A stretch of DNA of 64,000 bases, taken from NCBI RefSeq assembly GCF_023701945.1, contig NZ_JABAEF010000016.1, positions 81,203 through 145,202 on the forward strand, written 5' to 3'. The notes under the pieces are model-generated. The model did no database searches and had not been told where the DNA came from. It was given only the letters and a program-made list of their open reading frames with translations. Both the position numbers and the translations under genes were made by a program. This document shows, one piece after another, positions 8,701-16,428 of the stretch; positions within the stretch are counted from its first letter, which is position 1, and each line of letters starts with the position of its first letter. Source of the DNA: Rhizobium sp. CG5. GTDB taxonomy: Bacteria; Pseudomonadota; Alphaproteobacteria; Rhizobiales; Rhizobiaceae.

Positions 8701-11700
8701 TGGTGGACAGGCTGGTAATCTGGTTTGTGTCCAGAGCGGCAATCTGAGTTGACGACAGGCCCGTGACACCAGCCGTGCTCAGGGCCGCAATCTTTGATGT
8801 CGGGAGCGAGGCTATATCGCTTGTCGACAGAGCCGCGACCTGGCTGGAGCCGAGCGCGCCGACCTGTGCCGTCGTCAAAGCTGCGAGCTGCTCCGATTTC
8901 AGGGCCGTAATCTGTTCGGCGGTCAGGCCCGCCATCGCTGCGTTGCTCAACGTGGCGATCTGGCCCGTCGACAAAACAGCAATATTCTCCGGGCTCAGGG
9001 CGGCGATCTGCGCCGAACCCAGCACCTTGAGCTGATCAATGGTCAAAACACCGGTTTGCTGGGTGCCCAGTGCATCGATCTGGGTGGAGGTCAGACGTGA
9101 AACGGCGGCCGTGTTCAATGCAACGATCTGATCGGTCGAAAGTGCCGCAATGACACTGGTGCTCAAGCCGGAAACGGCCCTGTTGGAAAGAGCTGCTATT
9201 TTCTCGGTTGAAAATGACGTCAGATCATCGGGGTCGAAAGCGGCAAGCTGTGCAGCGGTCAGAGCGCCGATCTGGGCCGTTGTAAGGGCGGAGACCTGGT
9301 CTGTACTAAGCGCGTCGATCTGCCCTGTCGTCAGGCTTGCAGCGGTGGAGGCGCTCAGGGCCGCAATCTGCGCGGTCGAAAACGCCGTGACAACCTCGGT
9401 TCCGACGGCGCCGATCTGGGCCGGCTTGAGAGCCGCGATCTGGGCTGTCGTCAAAGCCGTAATCTTTGCCGTTCCGATGACATCGATTTGCGACGTCGTC
9501 AGGCTCGCAACGCTCGCCGTGCTGAGAGCGGTCATCTGATCGGTGGAAAGCCCTGCGATGGCGCCCGTGGTCAGCCCGGTTACGGCTTTGCCGGCGATCG
9601 CGGCCATATCCTCGGTCGAAAAGGTCGCGAGGTCGTCAGCACCGAGTGCGGAAAGCTGGAGGGCACTCAGCGATTTCACCTGCGTGGCAGACAATGCCTC
9701 GACCTGCGCGGTGCCCATGGCATCGATCTGTGCCGTCGTCAGGCTGGCAACCGCAGCAACACCCAGCGCGCCAATCTGATCGGCCGAGAGCGCCGCAACA
9801 GCCCCGGTGGCCAGCCCCGGAATGGCCTTGTTGGTAATGGCGGCAATATCCCCGGTCGAGAATGTTGCCAGATCATCTGCCCCGAACGCGGCAAACTGCT
9901 TGGCCGTCAAAGATTTCACTTGTGTCGTGGACAGCGCCTCGACCTGCGCGGTGCTCATGGCGTCGATCTGCGCCGTCGTCAGGCTTGAAACGGCACCTGT
10001 GTTCAGCGCGGCAATCTGTTGGCTGGAGAGTGCGGCAAGAGCACTTGTCGTCAGGCCGGGAATGGCTTTGTTGCTGATGGCGGCAATCTCCTCGGTCGAG
10101 AAGGTCGCGATGTCGTCCGCCCCCAGGACTGCAAGCTGTGCGGATGTCAACGACTTCACCTGCGTGGCAGACAATGCGCCGACCTGTGCGGTGCTCATGG
10201 CGTCGATCTGCACCGTTGTCAGGCTTGCGACTGCCGTCGTGTTCAGCGCGGCAATCTGGGTCGTCGAAAGTGCGGCAAGAGCACTGGTCGTCAGCCCGGC
10301 AATGGCCCGGTTGGTGATAGCGGCCATATCGGCCGTGGAGAAAGTGGCAAGGTCATCGGCCCCTAGGATCTCAAGCTGGGCTGATGTCAGCGACTTCACC
10401 TGTGTGGTGGACAGTGCCTCGACCTGCGCGCTGTTCATCGCGTCGATCTGTGCCGTCGTCAGGCTTGCCACCGCAACGGTGTTCAGCGCCGCAATCTGCG
10501 AGGTCGACAATGCTGCAATATCATCAGCGCCGAACGCTGCAATCTGAGGTGCCTTGAGACCACTGAGCTGGGCGGTCGTCAAAGCAGCGACCTGTTCGGT
10601 TGTCAGGATATCGACCTGTGTCGTTGTCAGGCTTGCCACCGACACCGTGCTGAGCGCTGCAATCTGCGCGGTCGAGAGCGAGGCAAGAGCGTCGGTGCCG
10701 AGACCCAGCGTGGCCCTGTTGCTGATGGCGGCCATATCCTCGGTCGAGAAGGTTGCAAGGTCATCGGCCCCCAGGACGGCAAGATGGGCGGAATTGAGCG
10801 ACTTTATCTGTGCGGCGGACAAGGCCCCGACCTGCGCAGTGCTCATGGCGTCGATCTGCACCGTCGTGAGGCTTGCCACCGCCGCGGTATTCAATGCGGC
10901 AATCTGGCCTGTCGAGAGTGCAGCAAGAGCGCTTGTCGTCAGGCCCGCAATGGCCCTGTTGCTGATGGCGGCCATATCGGCTGTGGAGAAGGTCGCCAGG
11001 TCATCGGCCGCCAGGATCGCAAGCTGGGCGGAACTCAGAGACTTGACCTGCGTGGCAGACAGCGCCTCGACCTGCGCGGTGCTCATTGCATCGACCTGCA
11101 CCGTCGTGAGGCTTGCCACCGCTGCCGTCTGCAACGCGGCAATCTGGGCCGTCGTGAGCGCCGTAATGTCGTCCGTCCCAAGCACCAAAATGTGGGGCGC
11201 CTTGAGCGCGCCGATCTGGCTCGTCGTCAAGGCAGCGATCTGGCCGGTTCCCAGCGCGTCGATCTGTGCCGTTGTCAGGCTCGCCACGGCCGCCGTGTTG
11301 AGTGCTGCCATCTGCGCGGTCGACAGGGCGGCAAGCGCATCTGTGCTCAGTCCTGATATGGCTTTGTTGGTGATGGCAGCCATATCGGCCGTGGAGAAGG
11401 TCGCCAGGTCATCGGCGCCCAGGACCGCAAGCTGGGTGAAATTGAGCGATTTCACCTGCGTGGCAGACAATGCCTCGACCTGGGCAGTGCTCATGGCGTC
11501 GATCTGTGCCGTCGTCAGTCTCGCAACAGCGACCGTGTTCAATGCCGCGATCTGCGCGGTCGAGAGGGTTGCAATATCGTCGGCACCAAGGGCCAAGACC
11601 TGGGGCGATTTGAGAGAGCCGATCTGTGCCGGCGTCAGAGCGGCAATCTGCGCGGTGTTCAGCGCGCCAAGCTGATCGGTCGTGAGGCTCGCCACCGTCA

Positions 11701-12211
11701 CCTTGTTCAGTGCGGCAATCTGACCGGTCGCCAGGGAAGCGATCACATCCGTACTCAGCCCGGCAATAGCCCTGTTTGTCAGGGCCGCCATATCCGCAGT
11801 CGAGAATGTGGCCAGGTCATCCGCTCCCAACGCCGCAAGTTGCGACGCATTCAGAGCGGCGACCTGAGACGGCGTGAAGGCTTCCGACTGAACGGTAGAC
11901 AGAGCGCCGATCTGGGAGGTGGCCAGCGATGCAACCTGGAGCGAACTCAGGCTCTCGATGGCGAGCTTATCCAGAAACGCCAGTTGACCCGTGGTCAGCC
12001 CGACGATGGCGCTTTGAGAAATCGCACGCAACTGCTCGGTGTTCAGAACTTCGACATCTTCCGTATCCAAAGCAGTGATCTGGTCCGATGATAGTGCCTT
12101 GATCTGCTGAGTGGAGAGGGAGGCTACGTCTTCTGTGGTCCAAGCCTGCACTGCCGTGGTGGACAGAGACCTGATCTGGCTTACGCTCAAGGAAGAAACA
12201 ATCGAAGTCAT
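5726..12211 (-). CDS. Giant octapeptide-repeat protein (2161 aa, 262 tandem octads)
   Basis: No named family recognised. From the ATG at 12211 the protein has a 7-residue leader, then 262 consecutive 8-residue repeats (7 + 262x8 + 58 = 2161) with no phase break, then a 58-residue Ser/Asp/Glu-rich tail ending SSYLSF. The octad consensus is L-[ST]-T-x-[QD]-[IVL]-x-[AGS]. A variant with Asp-Asp (GADDLAT) recurs every 10 or 7 octads, marking 80- and 56-residue supermodules. Composition is extremely biased: essentially no Cys, one Trp, about two Ser/Thr per octad. [ST]xx[QDE] followed by hydrophobics looks like helix N-capping, so a regular solenoid of short helices is plausible (inference). The start was chosen because AAGGG lies about 10 bases upstream; an extension to 12583 would overlap glf. 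There is no signal peptide, membrane segment or calcium-binding repeat. Probably glycosylated by the adjacent GT41 enzyme. Confidence 0.85.
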   Translation of the reverse strand: MTSIVSSLSVSQIRSLSTTAVQAWTTEDVASLSTQQIKALSSDQITALDTEDVEVLNTEQLRAISQSAIVGLTTGQLAFLDKLAIESLSSLQVASLATSQIGALSTVQSEAFTPSQVAALNASQLAALGADDLATFSTADMAALTNRAIAGLSTDVIASLATGQIAALNKVTVASLTTDQLGALNTAQIAALTPAQIGSLKSPQVLALGADDIATLSTAQIAALNTVAVARLTTAQIDAMSTAQVEALSATQVKSLNFTQLAVLGADDLATFSTADMAAITNKAISGLSTDALAALSTAQMAALNTAAVASLTTAQIDALGTGQIAALTTSQIGALKAPHILVLGTDDITALTTAQIAALQTAAVASLTTVQVDAMSTAQVEALSATQVKSLSSAQLAILAADDLATFSTADMAAISNRAIAGLTTSALAALSTGQIAALNTAAVASLTTVQIDAMSTAQVGALSAAQIKSLNSAHLAVLGADDLATFSTEDMAAISNRATLGLGTDALASLSTAQIAALSTVSVASLTTTQVDILTTEQVAALTTAQLSGLKAPQIAAFGADDIAALSTSQIAALNTVAVASLTTAQIDAMNSAQVEALSTTQVKSLTSAQLEILGADDLATFSTADMAAITNRAIAGLTTSALAALSTTQIAALNTTAVASLTTVQIDAMSTAQVGALSATQVKSLTSAQLAVLGADDIATFSTEEIAAISNKAIPGLTTSALAALSSQQIAALNTGAVSSLTTAQIDAMSTAQVEALSTTQVKSLTAKQFAAFGADDLATFSTGDIAAITNKAIPGLATGAVAALSADQIGALGVAAVASLTTAQIDAMGTAQVEALSATQVKSLSALQLSALGADDLATFSTEDMAAIAGKAVTGLTTGAIAGLSTDQMTALSTASVASLTTSQIDVIGTAKITALTTAQIAALKPAQIGAVGTEVVTAFSTAQIAALSASTAASLTTGQIDALSTDQVSALTTAQIGALTAAQLAAFDPDDLTSFSTEKIAALSNRAVSGLSTSVIAALSTDQIVALNTAAVSRLTSTQIDALGTQQTGVLTIDQLKVLGSAQIAALSPENIAVLSTGQIATLSNAAMAGLTAEQITALKSEQLAALTTAQVGALGSSQVAALSTSDIASLPTSKIAALSTAGVTGLSSTQIAALDTNQITSLSTRQISALNSAQIAAFGTEDVAALSVAQIAALSINGISGLESGQLAVLTTAQTEALTSAQVGAFSSKQIAVLGPSEIATFSTRDIAAIAADVIVGLSTETIASLATAQIAALSTAGISGLTTSQIAALSTAQAEALTPTQIGALSSAQLAALGTDDIATFSTRDIAAITSSAIQGLSSEAIGSLTTAQVAALSASGINGLNTGQITTLSTDQVDALIPAQIGAFNSTQLAALGPGGIATFSTKDMAAISSAAIPGLSPATIESLTTVQVAALSTSGMAGLTSTQVAALNGAQIEALTTNQVGALASRQVAALGADKIASLSTAQIAALNTAGISGLSTDQIDALSTDQAMALTSTQVGAFSSRQLAALGADDLETFTTADIAAISSSAISGLSTATIEGLTTAQIAALSTSGITGLTSLQITALSGAQIEALSTAQVGALGSRQVAALASDDIASLSTAQIAALNTAGISGLSTDQIDAMSTNQAMALTSLQVGALTSQQIAALGTDDLETFTTAELAAIGSGAISGLSTTTVASLTAAQIAALSASGIAGLTTDQILALSTDQVETLTPTQIGALSSRQIAALGTDDLETLSIEDIAAISSSAIPGLSTVTIAALSTEQIAALGTAGIAGLSTEQVTALNDSQIEALSTGQVGALSSRQVAALGTDDVAALSTAQMAALNANGVAGLSASQVEALNMAQIEALSTGQIAALSSTAVSALSVDILETFSPAKLDAISSDAVKGLSTDFLAGLSTAGIAAFGTASIAGLSSSQVAALSVDQVEALSISQISALSSSGLAGLTTEDLQTLSLEELTAINPTAIRGLSTAVFAALSTESVAALTTSQIASLGYSQVSAMSTSQIGALSTAQVGAMTVTQAAALDTDDFAALTTDHIVALNTNAITGLSTRLLSALTPAQAEAFTPAQVAAMTTAQLEAFSQSGFPEGSSDSLVSSASSDDSAAARQDIASTADQEPSTQATEQDQVAAAISSYLSF
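5910..12190 (-). repeat. 24-bp tandem repeat array with 240/168-bp supermodules
   Basis: The coding DNA of the giant protein is itself repetitive. The 24-bp octad unit is the basic period. Near-identical blocks recur at exactly 240 bp over long stretches: for example, the reverse complement of the GADDLATFST octads appears near 9621, 9861, 10101 and 10341. A 408-bp (240+168) step occurs where a 7-octad module is inserted. Similarity between modules is highest around 9.6-11.6 kb, suggesting recent expansion there. This region would be hard to assemble from short reads. Confidence 0.85.
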
Positions 12212-12309
12212 GCGTGGAAACCCTTGAAATTTTGCCACTCCAAGAATGGCCAATGGCCGTGACGGCCGTGAAACGCCGACATGACACAGAGAATTTGCCA
12301 GTCGCACAA

Positions 12310-12329
12310 TTCGAATACTTTGGAATACT
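12310..12329. promoter_or_regulatory. Tandem 10-bp direct repeat upstream of the octad gene
   Basis: TTCGAATACT followed immediately by TTGGAATACT (9 of 10 identical), about 100 bases upstream of the giant repeat gene's start, in a locally AT-rich stretch. One-turn spacing suggests a regulator binding the same DNA face twice. The regulator is unknown. Confidence 0.4.
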
Positions 12330-12346
12330 TGTGTAATGGCAGACTT

Positions 12347-12374
12347 GCCTGAACCTGAAGTCGGAGGTTCAGGC
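12347..12374 (-). terminator. Strong hairpin after glf
   Basis: Perfect 10-bp inverted repeat GCCTGAACCT / AGGTTCAGGC with an 8-base loop, about 65 bases past the glf stop and before the giant repeat gene. It lacks a clear T-run on the minus strand, so it is called a terminator with reserve. If it does not terminate, glf, the repeat gene and the glycosyltransferase form one transcript. Confidence 0.5.
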
Positions 12375-12437
12375 CTCCTTGCGGCGGTTTCTGAGGCAAT
12401 TCGCTCGCAAATTGGGAGGATCAGGCCGGGTTCGTCG

Positions 12438-13580
12438 CTATTTCGCTTGCTCGTCAAGCCATTTTCGCGCACCGGCCAGGGACTGGTTGATGACCTGGTC
12501 CATGTCGAGATATTGATAGGTGCCGCAGCGGCCGATGAAGGTGAGCGCCGGCTCCTGCCGTGCCATCTGCCGGTATTGTTCATAGCGGGTCACGTAGATG
12601 CCATCCGCCGTCTTGACGGGATAATAGCGCTCCATGTGGTTGTCCCTGTAGTCACACGGCTCCTCCCGGGTCACCAGTGCTGCGGCCCCTGTCGGATTGT
12701 TGTGGCCGGGGAGAAGATGCCAGTGCGTCTCGCGGGTGATCGGCCCCGTATCGGTAAAGTTGGTGACCGCCCACGTGGTTTTTGACTTTATGGGCTGGTG
12801 AACATGGTGGAAGCGTATCGAACGATAGGGAAGCGGACCGAGAGCGTTGCCGAAATAGTCGTCGATCGCCATGCTGCTGAACGTCCAGACGACGTCCTTC
12901 TGCATGGCGCGCTCGAAGGGCGTGGAAAGATCGACGGTGATCCCTGAATGATCCAGTATTGCCTGGACGAGCGCGGTATAGCCGTGCTCGGGGAGCATCT
13001 GGAACCGGTCCTCTGGGAAATAGCGGTCGTCGTGATTGAATCGTATCGGCAGCCGCTTGACCACCGACGCGTCCATGTCTTCCAGGCCGAGCGCCCACAT
13101 TTTCCGGGTATAGCGTGCAAAGAGGAGCTCCGTGAGCTCAGTCCCGATCTTCGACTGAAGATAGTCCAGCGCATTGCGCGGCGCGACATGGGGCACCGCC
13201 AGCTCTTGCAGGAACGCCTCGACCTCGGCCTGGTTGTTCAGCGCTGTCGCGAAAATCGAGTTGATCGTCTCCATATTGACGGGCAGGGGCACGTAACGGC
13301 CGTCCTCCATCAGGGCGCGCACCCGGTGCTCGTAGGGCAGCCAGGTGGTAAAGCGGGACAGCCACTGGACCACGGCTTCAAGCTTGGTGTGGAACAGATG
13401 CGGGCCGTAACGATGGAAGCGGATGCCGGTCTGCGCATCGGTCTCGTCGAAGGCATTGCCGGCGATATGGGCGCGCTGGTCGATTACCTCAACCCGATAT
13501 CCGGCCTCGGCCAGCGTCCGGGCATAGACGGCGCCGGCAAAACCGGCGCCTACGACAAGAATTCTGCCCTTTTCCGTCAT
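12438..13580 (-). CDS. glf: UDP-galactopyranose mutase
   Basis: A 380-residue flavoprotein that interconverts UDP-galactopyranose and UDP-galactofuranose, the donor for Galf-containing glycans. Seen: the N-terminal FAD dinucleotide fold VVGAGFAGAVYART (GxGxxG at residues 11-16), the segment AGNAFDE, RYTRKMWAL, and the C-terminal MARQEPALTFIGRCGTYQYLDMDQVI typical of the family. The ATG at 13580 is preceded by GAGGGA at 6 bases and gives the usual family length; the frame stays open upstream without family-like sequence. It lies upstream of the octad-repeat and GT41 genes on the same strand, hinting at a shared glycan role, which is inference. Confidence 0.95.
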   Translation of the reverse strand: MTEKGRILVVGAGFAGAVYARTLAEAGYRVEVIDQRAHIAGNAFDETDAQTGIRFHRYGPHLFHTKLEAVVQWLSRFTTWLPYEHRVRALMEDGRYVPLPVNMETINSIFATALNNQAEVEAFLQELAVPHVAPRNALDYLQSKIGTELTELLFARYTRKMWALGLEDMDASVVKRLPIRFNHDDRYFPEDRFQMLPEHGYTALVQAILDHSGITVDLSTPFERAMQKDVVWTFSSMAIDDYFGNALGPLPYRSIRFHHVHQPIKSKTTWAVTNFTDTGPITRETHWHLLPGHNNPTGAAALVTREEPCDYRDNHMERYYPVKTADGIYVTRYEQYRQMARQEPALTFIGRCGTYQYLDMDQVINQSLAGARKWLDEQAK

Positions 13581-14202
13581 GCCATTCCCTCGGTTTTGGT
13601 CGACAACCCTCGGCGACCCTGGAAATCTGCATGCATGACTTCGTAACTTTCTGAATTCATTCCACGAATTACGATGATGGGGGAATGAGGTGGTTCTATC
13701 GACATGGGTCCTTTGCCGCATGGTGCCTGGCATGGCGTGATCGGCGAGTTTAACCGGCAACGCCTGTGTGAGGCTGGTCCTTTCCGATCCTAAACCCGTC
13801 AAGTCGCCATCGTGTCTGCCCCAGAATCGTACCGACAGGAGCCTGCAAAACCCACCAGAATCCTATGCAGCATTGCTCCCCCATCTCCGGGTGTCTGTTG
13901 CAGACGGGCCGGCTATCACCACTAGATTTAGATTTTTTTATAGACAAGTGAGGTTTCTTCCCATATTTAGCGGCCTCAACTCGCTCGCGAGACGATCTGC
14001 ACAACGCGGATCCCTTGTCTCTGGCATCCGATATGCGATGCCAACAGAGACTGACATCAGCACGTGAACTGCGGCGCTCGCGCCGTGCGACAGAAACCGG
14101 AATAATGATTCCTCGGACCAAGCCATCAGTGCTTTTCCGGCGTGGACCTATTTCGCCAGAAAAGGAGCGTTCTCCCGCTACCGAGCGGGGGCTTGATAGA
14201 AA
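13581..14202. other. 622-base gene-free region between glf and proV (divergent promoters)
   Basis: No coding frame here resembles a protein. It includes an AT-rich stretch around 13921-13970 that may carry promoter elements for glf leftward or proVWX rightward. I could not assign -35/-10 boxes with confidence. No RNA gene was recognised. Confidence 0.5.
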
Positions 14203-15435
14203 ATGGCCTTATTTACTGAAACAGCCGTGTCGGCCGAGCCGAACCCGCCCAAGATCAGTCTGAAATCCGTCTACAAAGTGTTCGGCGAACGGCCGGAAAA
14301 GGCGCTGGAACTCTTCCGTTCCGGCAAAACCAAAGCCGAGGTGCACGCACAGAGCGGCAATTCCATCGGCGTGTCCGATGCGACCTTTAACATCTATCCC
14401 GGCGAGATCTTCGTCATCATGGGCCTTTCGGGCTCCGGTAAATCCACCCTGCTGCGCCTGCTCAACCGGCTGATCGAACCGACATCGGGATCGATCGAGA
14501 TCGATGGCCAGGATATTACCGGCATGTCCCGCAGCGAGCTGATCGCGCTTCGCCGTCGCGACATCAGCATGGTCTTCCAGTCCTTTGCCCTGCTGCCCAA
14601 CCGCACGGTTCTCAACAATGCCGCCTTCGGCCTCGAAGTGGCTGGCATGGCAGAGGCAGAGCGCAAGAAGCGGGCACTGGTGGCGCTTGAGGCGGTCGGT
14701 CTTGCCGGCTATGCCGAAAGCCGCCCGGACCAGCTCTCCGGCGGCATGAAGCAGCGCGTCGGCCTTGCCCGGGCGCTGGCCAGCGAGCCGACCATCCTGT
14801 TGATGGACGAGGCCTTTTCGGCGCTGGACCCGCTCATTCGCACCGAGATGCAGGACGAACTCGTTCGCCTGCAGTCGGAACACAGCCGCACCATCGTTTT
14901 TGTCAGCCACGATCTCGATGAGGCCATGCGCATCGGCGACCGGATCTGCATCATGCAGGACGGGGAGGTGATCCAGGTCGGAACACCGGACGAGATCGTC
15001 ATGCAGCCGGCCAACGATTACGTGCGGTCCTTCTTCCGCAATGTCGATGTCAGCCAGGTCTTCAAGGCCGGCGACGTGGCGCGCCGGACGCAGGTGACCA
15101 TCATCGAACGGCAGGGCGTCAGCGTCGCCGCAGCGCTTGAGCGGATGAAGAATTTCGACCGGGAGCACGCCATCATCCTCGGTCGCGACAAGACCTACCA
15201 TGGCATGGTCAGCCAGGCCTCCCTTATCGGCAGGATCCGTGCCAAGGACCCGGATCCCTACCGCAATGCCTTCCTGCCGGATGTGGAGCCCATCCCCGCC
15301 GACGAACCGCTGTCGAACGTGCTCGGCCGCGTCGCATCGAGCCCATGGCCGGTGCCGGTCGTCGACCAGCGCAACCGCTATGTCGGCTCGATCAGCAAGT
15401 CCGCCCTGCTCGAAACGCTCGATCGCGCCAGCTGA
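14203..15435 (+). CDS. proV: Glycine betaine/proline-type ABC transporter ATPase
   Basis: A 410-residue QAT-family ATPase. Seen: Walker A GLSGSGKST (residues 74-82), signature LSGGMKQRVGLARAL, Walker B ILLMDEAFSALDP, and a C-terminal half (about 290-405) of paired CBS domains, the module that senses ionic strength or nucleotides in OpuA/ProV. The N-terminal FGERPEKALELFRSGKTK is the ProV/ChoV hallmark. It energises uptake of betaine-type compatible solutes by the permease and binding protein encoded next. Genes are closely spaced on the plus strand, forming a three-gene operon. Exact substrate (glycine betaine, proline betaine or choline) not readable. Confidence 0.93.
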   Translation: MALFTETAVSAEPNPPKISLKSVYKVFGERPEKALELFRSGKTKAEVHAQSGNSIGVSDATFNIYPGEIFVIMGLSGSGKSTLLRLLNRLIEPTSGSIEIDGQDITGMSRSELIALRRRDISMVFQSFALLPNRTVLNNAAFGLEVAGMAEAERKKRALVALEAVGLAGYAESRPDQLSGGMKQRVGLARALASEPTILLMDEAFSALDPLIRTEMQDELVRLQSEHSRTIVFVSHDLDEAMRIGDRICIMQDGEVIQVGTPDEIVMQPANDYVRSFFRNVDVSQVFKAGDVARRTQVTIIERQGVSVAAALERMKNFDREHAIILGRDKTYHGMVSQASLIGRIRAKDPDPYRNAFLPDVEPIPADEPLSNVLGRVASSPWPVPVVDQRNRYVGSISKSALLETLDRAS

Positions 15436-15482
15436 TCACCCAAGCTGATCACACAGCTGATCTCTTCTGAGAGAGGATCCCC

Positions 15483-16376
15483 ATGACCTTCGAAATCGCT
15501 GACGTCGTCGATACCGCCGTCAATTACATTCTCGACAATTTCGAGCCGGCCCTTGACATGATCGCGGCCAGCATCGGCTTCGTCACCGGCGGCATTTTGG
15601 CCGCGCTGGCGGCCATTCCCATGCCCGTGGGGATCGCCATTTTCGTGGCGCTGTCCCTGTGGCGTGTCGGCATCGGCTTTGCCGCCTTTACCGGCCTGTC
15701 CCTCTGGCTAGTCCAGCACATGGGGCTTTGGCCTGCCACGATGGAGACGCTGTCGCTGGTGATCGCCTCCACCATTTTGGCCATGCTCGTCGGTCTGCCG
15801 CTTGGCATCGCCATGGCCCGCAAGGACACGGTGGCTGCCGGGGTGCGCCCGGTGCTGGACCTCATGCAGACCATGCCGGCCTTCGTCTATCTCATTCCGG
15901 CAGCCATGTTCTTCGGCCTCGGGGCCGTGCCGGGGACGATCGCCACGGTGATTTTCGCCATGCCGCCCGTGGTGCGCCTGACCAATCTCGGCATCCGTCA
16001 GGTGCATGCCGAGTTCATCGAAGCCGGCCACGCCTTCGGCTGCACCTCGACGCAGCTGCTGTTCAAGGTGCAATTGCCCAATGCCCTGCCGTCGATCATG
16101 GCCGGCATCAACCAGACAATCATGCTGTCGCTGTCGATGGTGGTCATCGCCTCGATGATCGGCGCGGGCGGTCTCGGCAATACGGTGCTGACCGGTATCC
16201 AGCGGCTCGATGTCGGAACCGGCTTCGAGGGCGGCCTTGCCGTCGTCATCCTGGCCGTCATTCTCGACCGCATCACCCAGAGCCTCGGGAAGGAAAATGC
16301 CGGCTTGCGCCGACTCCTTTCCTGGAAACCAGCGGAAACAAAGGCAACCGCATCGAGTGCCACGGTGTCCGCCTGA
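15483..16376 (+). CDS. proW: Glycine betaine/proline-type ABC transporter permease
   Basis: A 297-residue membrane protein with the binding-protein-dependent transport fold. The cytoplasmic EAA loop is EAGHAFGCTSTQLLFKVQLPNALPSIMAG, the coupling helix to the ATPase, and about seven hydrophobic segments are present. GAGGATCC precedes the ATG at a normal distance. It sits 47 bases after proV and 52 bases before the binding-protein gene, so ProV, ProW and ProX form one importer at the inner membrane. Confidence 0.93.
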   Translation: MTFEIADVVDTAVNYILDNFEPALDMIAASIGFVTGGILAALAAIPMPVGIAIFVALSLWRVGIGFAAFTGLSLWLVQHMGLWPATMETLSLVIASTILAMLVGLPLGIAMARKDTVAAGVRPVLDLMQTMPAFVYLIPAAMFFGLGAVPGTIATVIFAMPPVVRLTNLGIRQVHAEFIEAGHAFGCTSTQLLFKVQLPNALPSIMAGINQTIMLSLSMVVIASMIGAGGLGNTVLTGIQRLDVGTGFEGGLAVVILAVILDRITQSLGKENAGLRRLLSWKPAETKATASSATVSA

Positions 16377-16428
16377 ACCATGGCGGGGCGTTCCCCGCCG
16401 AATGCGAACCTTTGAAAAAGGAGCAACC

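Noticed and set aside
5910..12190. CRISPR-like regular repetition
   Set aside because: The periodicity is 24/240 bp within one open frame, with no constant repeat and variable spacer arrangement; it encodes octapeptides.
5910..12190. Resemblance of LTxxQ[VI]xAL octads to TAL-effector repeats
   Set aside because: TAL repeats are 33-35 residues with a variable di-residue and NGG/KQALE features; here the period is 8 with no such residues.
12212..12583. N-terminal extension of the giant repeat protein to 12583
   Set aside because: The extra 124 residues overlap glf, lack the octad pattern and lie on promoter-like DNA; the ATG at 12211 has a ribosome site.
14209..15201. 330-codon minus-strand frame opposite proV
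   Set aside because: Antisense shadow; proV has all ABC motifs on the other strand.
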